NCBI GenBank assembly: GCA_036732025.1 | Contig: DAINDE010000009.1 | Span: forward strand, 23,668 to 87,667 | Direction: 5' to 3' | DNA: 64,000 nt | Origin: SSSZ01 sp036732025 | Lineage (GTDB): Bacteria; Pseudomonadota; Gammaproteobacteria; Burkholderiales; Rhodocyclaceae | In this document: positions 16,192 through 24,359 of the stretch, piece by piece | Numbering within the stretch: position 1 is the first letter of the stretch | How the letters are laid out: each line of letters opens with the position of its first letter | Position numbers and translations under genes: made by a program | The notes under the pieces: generated by a model | Told to the model about the DNA's origin: nothing | The model's database searches: none | Seen by the model: the letters and a program-made list of their open reading frames with translations, nothing else

Positions 16192-18915
16192 ATGTGGCTG
16201 GTCGGCATGATCGTGGGGCTGGTGCTGGGGGCGCCCTTCGGCAGCGAAGCGGCGGTGGGCGGGGCGCTCATGGGCCTGCTGGCGGGCGTGGTTGCCGGAT
16301 CGCTGCGCAAGCCGCAGGAAGGCGAGACCACGGCGGCCACGGCGCAGCGCCTGCAGTTGCTGGAGCAGCAGGTGGCCTGGCTGCATCGGGAAACCCAGCG
16401 CCTGCGGGGCGAACTGGCGGCGTTGCGGGGAGGCGAGGCGCCTGCCGGGGCCACGTCGCCCCCGGCGGAGGTGCCGCCAGAGGCTATGCCCGAAACGCCC
16501 CCGGCCGTTGCCGAAGCGCCGGCCGTCTTCATCGACGAGACGCCGACCCGGCCGGGCATCGATCTGCCGGCCGCCGAGCCGGCGCCAGCGGTGCGGCCCG
16601 GGCCGGCCCCGGTGCCACCGGAGCCGACCCTCTGGCAGCGGCTCATGGCCGGCAACCCCCTGGCCAAGATCGGCGTCGTCCTGCTCTTCTTCGGCGTCGC
16701 CTCAGCCCTGCGGCTGGCGGCGGACTACGGCTTCCTGCCGGTACCGTTGCGCCTGCTGCTGGGAGCGGTGGCGGGGACGGCGATGATCGCCTTCGGCTGG
16801 CACAAGGTGCGCCAGGGCGGCCACTTCGCCTTCGCCATCGCCCTCCAGGGGGGCGGCTTCGCCATCCTCTACCTGATCGTCTACTTCATGCTGGCCCGCT
16901 ACGGCCTGCTCGGGCCGACGCCGTCCTTCGCCCTCTTCGCCATTCTCGGTGTGGTCTGCGTGCTCCTGGCCGCCGCCCAGGATGGCGTGGTGCTGGCGGT
17001 GTTCGGCCTGGCCGGCGCCTTCGCCGCGCCGGTGCTGGCCTCCACCGGCAGTGGCGAGCCCCTGGGCCTCTTCGGTTACTTCGTCCTGCTCAACGCCTTC
17101 ATCGTCGGCGTCTCCTGGTTCAAGGCCTGGCGGCCGCTCAACGTCACCGGCTTCTTCTTCACCCTCGGCGTCGGCGTGGCCTGGGCCATGCAGCATTACC
17201 ACGCCGGCCACCACGACGTGTGCCAGGGCTTCCTCATCTTCTTCTGGGCGCTCTACGCCGTGACGCCAGTGGCCATGGCCCTCTTCCGGGCGCCGGGCTG
17301 GGCGGGGTGGAGCGACGCCACCCTGGTCTTCGGCACGCCCCTGGTGGGCTTCGCCCTGCAATCGCAACTGGCGGCGGACCGCTACGAACTGGCCTGGGCG
17401 GCCTTCGCCGCGGCGCTCGCCTATGGCGCCCTGTGGGGCCTGCTCTTCCGCCGGGGCGAAGAAGAAAGCCGCCTGCTGGAGCGCTGCCAGCTCGGCCTGG
17501 CCATCGCCTTCGCCACCCTGGCGGTGCCGCTTGCCTTCGGCGTCCAGGTGACGGCAGCCTTCTGGGCCCTGGAGGGCGTCGCCGTACTGTGGTTCGGCGT
17601 GGCGCAAGCCCGGCGCCTGGCCATGGCCACCGGCGCCCTGCTGCAGGGGGCGGCCGGCGCCTATTTCCTCTACGGCCTGGAGCGGATGCACACCGCCCTG
17701 CCGGTGATCAACGACGTCTGCCTGGGGGCCGTGCTCCTGGCCGGGGCCGGCTTCGCCAGTGCCCGCCTGTTGCGCCGCTTCGCCGAGGGGCCGGCGGCGG
17801 GGGCGCTGCTGTGGGCCTTCGCCTGGTGGTGCTTCGCCGGCGGCTTCGAGCTCGACCGCCTTGCCTCCCCATCCCTCGGCGTGCCGCTCATGCTCGCCTA
17901 CGTCGCCGGCTCCCTGGCGGCCCTGGAAATCCTCGGCCGGAGCGAGGGCTGGCGGGCGGCCCGCCACCTATCGTTGCTGCTCCTGCCCGCTCTCTGGCTG
18001 GCGGCGGCCTCCACCTTCGATCACGACCACCATTTCCTGGCCGGCCTGATGGTCATCGTCCTGCCCCTGGCCCTGGGGCTTCATTACTGGGTACTCGCCC
18101 GGCAGGAGGCGGACGAAGCGGCCCTGTGGCCGACGCTGCGCCACGTGGGCGGCTTCTGGCTCGCCATGGCGCTGGTTACCGTGGAACTGGCCTGGCTGGG
18201 CGACCGCCTGGCGCCGGGGGTACGGCTGTGGCCGCTGCTCGCCGCCGCCGTCGGCCCGGCCCTGGGCCTCTGGGCGGCGCTCGCCGGCGAGCGCCGGCAA
18301 CTACCGCCGGTGGCCGGCCACGGCTTCGCCTACCTGGGCTTCGGGGCGCTGCTGCCGGCGGTGTTCCTGGCCGGCTGGTCCGTCTTCGCCAACTTCGACC
18401 ATGCCGGGGGCGGTTCTGGCCTGCCCTACGTGCCTATCCTCAATCCCTTCGACCTGGTGCAACTGGCCGCCATGGGCGCGCTTTTCGCCTGGTTGTGCAA
18501 ACTTGACGAAGAACCCATGGCCGGCATGCCGGTGCCGCGACCCGCCTGGGTGGGCGTCCTCGCCTTCATCTGGGTGAGCTGCCTCGCCGCCCGCATTGCT
18601 CACCATTGGGGCGGCGTTCCCTTCACCGGCCATCACCTGTGGCAGTCCACCCTGCTGCAGGCGCTGCTGACGCTCTTGTGGACAGCGCTCGCCATCGCCG
18701 CCATGATCGCCGCCACCCGGGTCGGGGTGCGCCGCCTTTGGCAGGGGGGCTTCGCCCTGCTGGCGGTGGTGGGGGCCAAGCTGATGCTGGTCGATCTGGC
18801 CAACGCCGGTACCCTGGTGTGGACCGGCTCCCTCATCGGCGTCGCCCTGCTGGTGTTGGCCGCCGGCTACTTCGCCCCGGCGCCGCCGGCGGCCGACAAG
18901 GAGAAAACGACATGA
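16192..18915 (+). CDS. DUF2339 large polytopic membrane protein
   Basis: A 907-residue integral membrane protein. An N-terminal helix is followed by a coiled-coil (about 45-80), a Pro/Ala/Glu linker, and from about 150 a very long series of roughly twenty or more hydrophobic segments. The start of the membrane region, GNPLAKIGVVLLFFGVASALRLA, is the conserved DUF2339 entry. Function of the family is not established. It sits among three small membrane proteins and overlaps the next gene by an ATGA. Candidate roles are envelope or lipid transport, by context only. Confidence 0.85.
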   Translation: MWLVGMIVGLVLGAPFGSEAAVGGALMGLLAGVVAGSLRKPQEGETTAATAQRLQLLEQQVAWLHRETQRLRGELAALRGGEAPAGATSPPAEVPPEAMPETPPAVAEAPAVFIDETPTRPGIDLPAAEPAPAVRPGPAPVPPEPTLWQRLMAGNPLAKIGVVLLFFGVASALRLAADYGFLPVPLRLLLGAVAGTAMIAFGWHKVRQGGHFAFAIALQGGGFAILYLIVYFMLARYGLLGPTPSFALFAILGVVCVLLAAAQDGVVLAVFGLAGAFAAPVLASTGSGEPLGLFGYFVLLNAFIVGVSWFKAWRPLNVTGFFFTLGVGVAWAMQHYHAGHHDVCQGFLIFFWALYAVTPVAMALFRAPGWAGWSDATLVFGTPLVGFALQSQLAADRYELAWAAFAAALAYGALWGLLFRRGEEESRLLERCQLGLAIAFATLAVPLAFGVQVTAAFWALEGVAVLWFGVAQARRLAMATGALLQGAAGAYFLYGLERMHTALPVINDVCLGAVLLAGAGFASARLLRRFAEGPAAGALLWAFAWWCFAGGFELDRLASPSLGVPLMLAYVAGSLAALEILGRSEGWRAARHLSLLLLPALWLAAASTFDHDHHFLAGLMVIVLPLALGLHYWVLARQEADEAALWPTLRHVGGFWLAMALVTVELAWLGDRLAPGVRLWPLLAAAVGPALGLWAALAGERRQLPPVAGHGFAYLGFGALLPAVFLAGWSVFANFDHAGGGSGLPYVPILNPFDLVQLAAMGALFAWLCKLDEEPMAGMPVPRPAWVGVLAFIWVSCLAARIAHHWGGVPFTGHHLWQSTLLQALLTLLWTALAIAAMIAATRVGVRRLWQGGFALLAVVGAKLMLVDLANAGTLVWTGSLIGVALLVLAAGYFAPAPPAADKEKTT

Positions 18916-19223
18916 ACGAATTGCTCAGAGTGCTCTGGATCGTTGCCAAGGGCATCTTACTGCTCGTCGGCGTCGCCGCCATCCTGGCCGGCGGCATCTG
19001 CGGCGCCATCCTGACCCCCGGCGCCCTCGGCCACGACAGCATGGCGCGGGAGTTCCTGATGATTGCCGGCATCGTCTTCGTCGTCGGCCTGGCCATCGCC
19101 ATTCCCGCCTGGAAGAGCCTGCGCCGCGACCACCGGGAGGCGCGGGCCAGGCTGGACGCGGAGCTGGAGGCGATCCGGCGGCGAGGGGACGGATCGGGCC
19201 CCGGCGACGGAGGTGGGCAATAA
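18912..19223 (+). CDS. Small two-helix membrane protein B
   Basis: A 103-residue protein with two transmembrane helices (about 10-35 and 47-67) and a charged Arg/Glu C-terminal helix. It resembles the proteins at 15901 and 19224 in length, helix placement and the LLLxG...GG pattern of the first helix. Its ATG overlaps the DUF2339 stop and the next ATG follows its stop directly, so translation is coupled. Function unknown. Confidence 0.75.
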   Translation: MNELLRVLWIVAKGILLLVGVAAILAGGICGAILTPGALGHDSMAREFLMIAGIVFVVGLAIAIPAWKSLRRDHREARARLDAELEAIRRRGDGSGPGDGGGQ

Positions 19224-19457
19224 ATGGATTTCCTCAAGTTCCTCTTCAAGGCCTGTGTCCTGATCCTGGGGCTGTTGCTCATCGCCGGCGGCGGCCTGGT
19301 GAGTCTGTGCGGGGTGCTGGTCCACGACGGCTCCGTCCTGCTCCTCGGATTCTTGCCGCTTGCACTCGGCATCCTTGGTCTGGTGTTTGTTTTCCGGGGT
19401 AAGCCGACGCAGGATTCCGGGGCCGGGTCGCCCAACAGCCCGGAGAATCTGCCTTGA
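19224..19457 (+). CDS. Small two-helix membrane protein C
   Basis: A 77-residue protein with two hydrophobic helices (about 8-31 and 37-57) and a Pro/Ser-rich tail. The start FLKFLFKACVLILGLLLIAGGG is like the other two small proteins in this run. It begins immediately after the previous stop (TAAATG) and its stop overlaps the TTG start of the Lgt-like gene. Function unknown. Confidence 0.72.
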   Translation: MDFLKFLFKACVLILGLLLIAGGGLVSLCGVLVHDGSVLLLGFLPLALGILGLVFVFRGKPTQDSGAGSPNSPENLP

Positions 19458-20203
19458 TCGCTCCGCAATACGCAGCCTTTGTACATGGCTGCTTTGAAAT
19501 GCTGGCCCTGGCCGCCGGGGTCGCCTACTACCGCCGCCTGCGGGCGCGGGCGGGGGGCGGCGATCTGCTGCACGGCGCCGAGTTCGCCGTCGCCGCCGGC
19601 TGCATCTTCGGCGCTGCCCTGGGCAACAAGCTGGTCTTCTGGGCCGAGGTGCCCCACCTGCTGCCGCTCTATTGGGACAGGCCGGAAGCCTGGCTGGGTG
19701 GGCAGTCCATGGTGGGTGGCCTGCTCGGCGGGCTGATCGGCGTCGAGATCGCCAAGAAGCTCACCGGGGTTGTCCGCTCCACCGGCGATGCCTTCGTCTT
19801 CCCCGTCCTCCTCGGGCTGATGATCGGCCGCGTCGGCTGCTTCCTTGCCGGGCTGGCCGACGGTACCTATGGTCTGCCGACGGGGCTGCCCTGGGGAGTG
19901 GATTTCGGCGACGGTATTCGCCGGCATCCGACCCAGCTCTACGAAATCGCTTTCGCCGGGGTGATGTGGCTTGCCTTGCGGTATTTGCAACCGTCCCTTG
20001 CCGGGCAACCCGGCTTGCTCTTCAAGACAATGCTCTGCGCCTATCTCGTCTGGCGGCTGGCGATCGATTCCCTCAAGCCCGTGCCCTTTGCTTATCCCTT
20101 CGGGGCTTCCGGCATCCAGTGGGTTTGCCTGGTTGCCCTGGTCGCCTATCTTCCGCTGGCCTGGCGGCAATGGCAGCGGCTCAGGCACTTGGCCACTGCC
20201 TGA
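19454..20203 (+). CDS. Lgt-like prolipoprotein diacylglyceryl transferase family protein
   Basis: A 249-residue polytopic protein (about seven helices). The GRVGCFLAGLADGTYG segment and HPTQLYE match the conserved core of Lgt (GR-x-GNF-x-NGE ... HPSQLYE), which transfers diacylglycerol from phosphatidylglycerol to lipoprotein cysteines. It differs from canonical Lgt: the Asn/Glu positions are replaced and the protein is short, so it is probably a paralogue with another acceptor. The TTG start overlaps the previous stop. It directly precedes the Tes-like radical SAM gene. Confidence 0.75.
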   Translation: MIAPQYAAFVHGCFEMLALAAGVAYYRRLRARAGGGDLLHGAEFAVAAGCIFGAALGNKLVFWAEVPHLLPLYWDRPEAWLGGQSMVGGLLGGLIGVEIAKKLTGVVRSTGDAFVFPVLLGLMIGRVGCFLAGLADGTYGLPTGLPWGVDFGDGIRRHPTQLYEIAFAGVMWLALRYLQPSLAGQPGLLFKTMLCAYLVWRLAIDSLKPVPFAYPFGASGIQWVCLVALVAYLPLAWRQWQRLRHLATA

Positions 20204-20280
20204 AACCATGCAAATCACGGAATCGGATTCCACGATTACAAGGATGTTCGAGTGCCATCCATCTCCCTGAGAAACCCAAA

Positions 20281-21705
20281 ATGACCCGCAAAAACCGCCC
20301 CTGGCTCTTTTACGACACCACCGCCTCCGTCTGCACCACCTGCCTGCGCCAGGTGGAGGCCAAGGTGGTCATCAAGGGGGACGAGGTCTTCCTCGACAAG
20401 TGGTGCCCGGCCCACGGCAGCGAGCGGGTGCTGATCGCCGACGATGCCGATTACTACCGCCTGGGCCGCGAGGTGTACGTCAAGGCGCCGGAAATGCCGG
20501 AGCGCTTCAACACGGAAATGCGCCACGGTTGCCCTTACGACTGCGGCCTTTGCCCGGACCACATGCAGCATTCCTGCCTCTCGGTGGTGGAGATCACCGA
20601 GCACTGCAACCTGCGCTGCCCGGTGTGCTACGCGGAATCGGGGCCGGAGCGGCAGGCCCATCGGTCGCTGGCGGAGGTGGAGGCCATGCTCGACACCGTC
20701 GTCGCCAACGAGGGGGAGCCGGATGTCGTGCAGCTTTCCGGCGGCGAGCCGACCCTGCACCCGGACTTCTTCGCCATCCTCGACGCCGCCAAGGCCCGGC
20801 CCATCCGCCATCTGATGATCAATACCAACGGCCTGCGGCTGGCCAGGGAGCCGGACTTCGTCGCCCGCCTGGCGGCCTACAGGCCGGGGATCGAGATCTA
20901 TCTGCAGTTCGATTCCCTGCGGGACGAGGTTCTGCAACAGTTGCGGGGCGCCGATCTGGCCGAGATCCACGAGCGGGCCCTGGCCAACCTGGAAGCCCAC
21001 GGCATCTCGACCACCCTCGTCATGACCGTCAAGCGCGGGGTGAACGATGGCGAGATCGGCGCCGTCATCCGCCACGGCCTCAAATACCGCTGCGTGCGCG
21101 GCGTCACCCTGCAGCCGGTGTCCGACGCCGGCCGCAACCTGGATTTCGACGCTCGCCGCCATCGCCTGACGGTGAGCGAGGTGCGCCGCCGCGTCGCCGA
21201 GCAGTCGGCGTTGTTCAGCCTCGACGACATCGTTCCCGTTCCCTGCAACCCGGACACCCTGGCCATGGGCTACGCCGTCAAGCTGGGCGGCGAGGTGCTG
21301 CCCCTGACCCGCCACCTGGGGCCGGAAGCCCTGCTGGCCGGGCCGCGCAACACCATCGTCTTCGAGCGCGATCCGGCGATGAAGGAGGCCGTGTTCAAGC
21401 TCTTCTCCACCAACCACTCGCCGGAGACGCAAGCCAACTGCCTGTCGGCGCTCCTCTGTTGCCTGCCGACGGTGGCGGCGCCGGAGCTGAGCTACGAAAA
21501 CGTCTTCCGCGTCCTCATCGTCCAGTTCATGGACGCCGCCAACCTGGACCTGCGGGCGTTGAAGAAATCCTGCGTCCATTTCGCCCAGCCCGACGGGCGC
21601 CTTATCCCCTTCGAGGCCTACAATCTTTTCTACCGGGGCGAACGGGCGGCGAAGACGGCGGAGATCCAGGCGGAAATCCGCGAGGCGGCCATGCGGCGCC
21701 GCTGA
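20281..21705 (+). CDS. Radical SAM protein of the MJ0619 / tetraether synthase (Tes)-like family
   Basis: A 474-residue soluble enzyme. Cysteines fall in the order CTTC (18-21), WCPAHG (42), GCPYDCGLCPDH (84-94), C99 and the radical SAM triad CNLRCPVC (109-116), followed by LSGGEPTLHPD (the SAM-binding GGE). The N-terminal zinc/rubredoxin-like pair plus the CPxDCGLCPxH block mark the MJ0619-like class, whose archaeal members include Tes, which joins lipid tails through C-C bonds. Bacterial members are largely uncharacterised. The lipid context (Aas, LplT-PlsC, Lgt-like) supports a lipid or acyl-chain substrate, but this is inference. A weak GAGAA ribosome site precedes the ATG. Confidence 0.85.
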   Translation: MTRKNRPWLFYDTTASVCTTCLRQVEAKVVIKGDEVFLDKWCPAHGSERVLIADDADYYRLGREVYVKAPEMPERFNTEMRHGCPYDCGLCPDHMQHSCLSVVEITEHCNLRCPVCYAESGPERQAHRSLAEVEAMLDTVVANEGEPDVVQLSGGEPTLHPDFFAILDAAKARPIRHLMINTNGLRLAREPDFVARLAAYRPGIEIYLQFDSLRDEVLQQLRGADLAEIHERALANLEAHGISTTLVMTVKRGVNDGEIGAVIRHGLKYRCVRGVTLQPVSDAGRNLDFDARRHRLTVSEVRRRVAEQSALFSLDDIVPVPCNPDTLAMGYAVKLGGEVLPLTRHLGPEALLAGPRNTIVFERDPAMKEAVFKLFSTNHSPETQANCLSALLCCLPTVAAPELSYENVFRVLIVQFMDAANLDLRALKKSCVHFAQPDGRLIPFEAYNLFYRGERAAKTAEIQAEIREAAMRRR

Positions 21706-21790
21706 GCCTGGGTTTTTCCCGATTCCGGTGGGGGAACCTTTGCGCGAAGCTGTAGCCTGACACACTTCCCAGCTTTTGCCGCGCCACCCG

Positions 21791-23002
21791 ATGACTGACA
21801 ACAAGCCCGCCTCCCTCGCTCCCGTCCTCCTCTTCGCCGCCGGCATCGTCTGCGTGGCCATGGGCATTCGCCACACCTTCGGCCTCTTCCTGGCGCCGAT
21901 GACCACGGATCACCAGTGGGGGCGGGAGGTGTTCTCCTTCGCCATCGCCCTGCAGAACCTGGCCTGGGGCGCCGCCCAGCCCTTCGCCGGGCTGCTCGCC
22001 GACCGCTACGGCGCCAAGCGGGTGTTGTGGGGCGGCGGCGTACTCTATGCCCTGGGCCTTGCCGGCATGGCCTGGGCCAGCAACGCCACCGGCTTTGCCG
22101 CCACCGCCGGCCTGCTCATCGGCCTGGCCCAGAGCGGCACCACCTACAGCGTCGTCTTCTCGGCCCTCGGCAAGCTGGTGCCGGCCAACCGCCAGAGCTG
22201 GGCCATGGGCCTGGTGGCGGCGGCGGGTTCCTTCGGCCAGTTCCTCATGGTGCCGGTGGGCTCCGGCCTCATCGGCGGCCTGGGCTGGTTCGGCACCCTG
22301 CTGGTCTTCGCCGGGGCGGCGCTGCTCATCCTGCCCCTCGGTTCGGCCCTGGCCAGGGGCCTGGCCCCGGGTGCCGCCAGCGCCGGCCAGACGGCGGGGG
22401 AGGCGATCCGCGAAGCGGTGCGGGAGAAGAGCTTCGTCTTCCTCATGGTCAGCTACTTCGTCTGCGGCTTCCAGGTGGTGTTCATCGGCGTGCACCTGCC
22501 CACCTACCTGCTGGACAAGGGGCTGTCGGGCAACGTGGGCATGACGGCCCTGGCCCTCATCGGCCTCTTCAACATCGCCGGCACCTATGCCGTGGGGCAA
22601 CTGGGCACCCGCTTTCCCAAGCGCTACCTGCTGGCCGGCATCTACAGCCTGCGGAGCGTGGTCATCTCGGCCTTCCTGCTGCTGCCGCTGACGCCGTGGT
22701 CGGTCTATGTCTTCGCCGCCTGCATCGGCCTCCTCTGGCTGTCCACGGTGCCGCCGACCAACGCCATCGTCGCCCAGATCTTCGGCGTCCGCTTCCTCGG
22801 CATGCTTTCCGGCCTGGTTTTCTTCAGCCACCAGATCGGCAGCTTCCTGGGGGTCTGGCTGGGCGGGCGCCTGTTCGACGCCACCGGCTCCTACGACCTG
22901 GTGTGGGGCATCTGCATCGCCCTGGGCGTGCTGGCGGCGCTTTTCAATCTGCCCATCGACGAGCGCAGCCTGGCAAGCCGGCGGGCGGCCAGTACCGCTT
23001 GA
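21791..23002 (+). CDS. MFS transporter
   Basis: A 403-residue major facilitator superfamily protein with 12 predicted helices. The loop motif ADRYGAKRVLWGGG between helices 2 and 3 is the MFS A-motif. The second half starts near VREKSFVFLMVSYFVCGFQ, typical of OFA/monocarboxylate-like carriers. Substrate unknown. The ATG at 21791 is preferred over an upstream TTG at 21776. The 85-base gap after the radical SAM gene shows no clean terminator, so linkage to the lipid run is undecided. Confidence 0.85.
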   Translation: MTDNKPASLAPVLLFAAGIVCVAMGIRHTFGLFLAPMTTDHQWGREVFSFAIALQNLAWGAAQPFAGLLADRYGAKRVLWGGGVLYALGLAGMAWASNATGFAATAGLLIGLAQSGTTYSVVFSALGKLVPANRQSWAMGLVAAAGSFGQFLMVPVGSGLIGGLGWFGTLLVFAGAALLILPLGSALARGLAPGAASAGQTAGEAIREAVREKSFVFLMVSYFVCGFQVVFIGVHLPTYLLDKGLSGNVGMTALALIGLFNIAGTYAVGQLGTRFPKRYLLAGIYSLRSVVISAFLLLPLTPWSVYVFAACIGLLWLSTVPPTNAIVAQIFGVRFLGMLSGLVFFSHQIGSFLGVWLGGRLFDATGSYDLVWGICIALGVLAALFNLPIDERSLASRRAASTA

Positions 23003-23040
23003 AGTCGTCATGGCCCGCCATGGCCGGTAAAATGCCGGCC

Positions 23041-23928
23041 ATGAACTGGAAAGCGATCAAGGAACGCCTCGACCTCTACGAATGCCTGATGCGGCTGGAC
23101 AAGCCCATCGGCATCCTGCTCCTCCTCTGGCCCACCCTGTGGGGCCTGTGGCTGTCCGCCCTGGGGCGGCCCGACTGGGTGGTGGTGTGGATCTTCTGCC
23201 TGGGTACCGTGCTCATGCGCTCGGCGGGCTGCGTCATCAACGATTTCGCCGACCGGGATTTCGACCGCCACGTGGAGCGGACCAGGGAGCGCCCGCTCAC
23301 CGCCGGCAAGGTCAGCGCCAAGGAGGCCCTCGTCCTCTTCGCCCTGCTTTCGCTGTCGGCCTTCGCCCTGGTGCTGCTCATGGGCAATTCGCTGGTCATC
23401 TGGCTGTCGGTGCCGGCCCTCTTTCTCGCCGCCAGCTACCCCTTCACCAAGCGCTTCTTCGCCATTCCCCAGGCCTACCTGGGCATCGCCTTCGGCTTCG
23501 GTATCCCCATGGCCTATGCCGCCCACCTCGGCGAGGTGCTGCCGGAAGCCTGGTGGCTGCTGCTGGCCAACGTCTTCTGGGCCATCGCCTACGATACCGA
23601 GTACGCAATGGTGGACCGGGAAGACGACCTCAAGATCGGCATCAAGACTTCGGCGTTGACCTTCGGCCGCTACGACGTGGCCGCCGTCATGGCCTGCTAC
23701 GCCGCGGCGCTGGCGCTCATTGCCTGGGTGGGCCACGGCCTCGACATGGGCTGGGCCTTCTACGCCGGCCTGGGTGTGGCGGCTGGCATCATGGGTTGGC
23801 ACTACACCCTGATCCGGGGGCGCGAGCGCATGGCCTGCTTCCGGGCGTTTCTCAACAACAACTACGTCGGGGCGGCCATCTTCGGCGGTATCGTTCTCGA
23901 TTTCCTGGTCTCGGGGAGGGCTTCCTGA
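23041..23928 (+). CDS. ubiA: 4-hydroxybenzoate polyprenyltransferase UbiA
   Basis: A 295-residue integral membrane prenyltransferase. The two Asp-rich motifs that bind Mg-diphosphate are present: NDFADRDFD (about 76-84) and DREDD (about 199-203), with LDKPIG near the start and YPFTKRF after the first half. UbiA attaches the polyprenyl tail to 4-hydroxybenzoate in ubiquinone synthesis. An in-frame ATG at 23032 is possible too. The stop overlaps the start of the class II cytochrome gene. ubiD lies about 3 kb downstream in the same orientation. Confidence 0.95.
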   Translation: MNWKAIKERLDLYECLMRLDKPIGILLLLWPTLWGLWLSALGRPDWVVVWIFCLGTVLMRSAGCVINDFADRDFDRHVERTRERPLTAGKVSAKEALVLFALLSLSAFALVLLMGNSLVIWLSVPALFLAASYPFTKRFFAIPQAYLGIAFGFGIPMAYAAHLGEVLPEAWWLLLANVFWAIAYDTEYAMVDREDDLKIGIKTSALTFGRYDVAAVMACYAAALALIAWVGHGLDMGWAFYAGLGVAAGIMGWHYTLIRGRERMACFRAFLNNNYVGAAIFGGIVLDFLVSGRAS

Positions 23929-24359
23929 TGCGTGGTTCAATCGTCGCCGGCTTGGTCATGCTGGCCGTTCCCCTGTCGCTCATGGCCGAGGATGCCCGGC
24001 AGCTGGCCAAGCTGCCCGACCCCGCCCGCGCTGCGCTGCGGGAGGAGATGGTGGGCAACCTCGTTGCCCTCAACGAGGTGCTGGCCCTGCTGGCGGTCGG
24101 CCAGACCCGGGAAGCCGGCGAGGCGGCGGAAAGGAACCTGGGGGTCTCGGCCATGGGCCGGCATCGGGACAAGCCCTTCGAGGCCCGGCCGGGGCCCCAC
24201 ATGCCGCCGGCGATGCACGCCCTGGGCATGGAAGGGCACAAGGCCGCCAGCGAATTCGCCCGGCTGGCCCAGGCCGGCGACCGCGACGCGGCGCTGGCGG
24301 CGCTGCCTAAGCTGACAGGGGCCTGCGTGGCGTGCCACGCTTCCTGGCGGGTTCGCTGA
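23928..24359 (+). CDS. Class II (c'-like) monoheme cytochrome c
   Basis: A 143-residue exported protein: signal peptide to about residue 20 (SLMA-ED), four-helix-bundle-like body and a heme attachment motif CVACH close to the C-terminus (about 134-138), as in class II cytochromes. The start codon overlaps the ubiA stop by one base. Family members act as periplasmic electron carriers or bind NO/CO. The 3' end overlaps the convergent EAL gene by 53 bases, an unusually long overlap; both frames look real. Confidence 0.8.
   Translation: MRGSIVAGLVMLAVPLSLMAEDARQLAKLPDPARAALREEMVGNLVALNEVLALLAVGQTREAGEAAERNLGVSAMGRHRDKPFEARPGPHMPPAMHALGMEGHKAASEFARLAQAGDRDAALAALPKLTGACVACHASWRVR

Noticed and set aside
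21706..21790. Terminator after the radical SAM gene
   Set aside because: The GGTTTTTCCC/GGGGGAACC pairing needs several G-U pairs and has no T tract afterwards.
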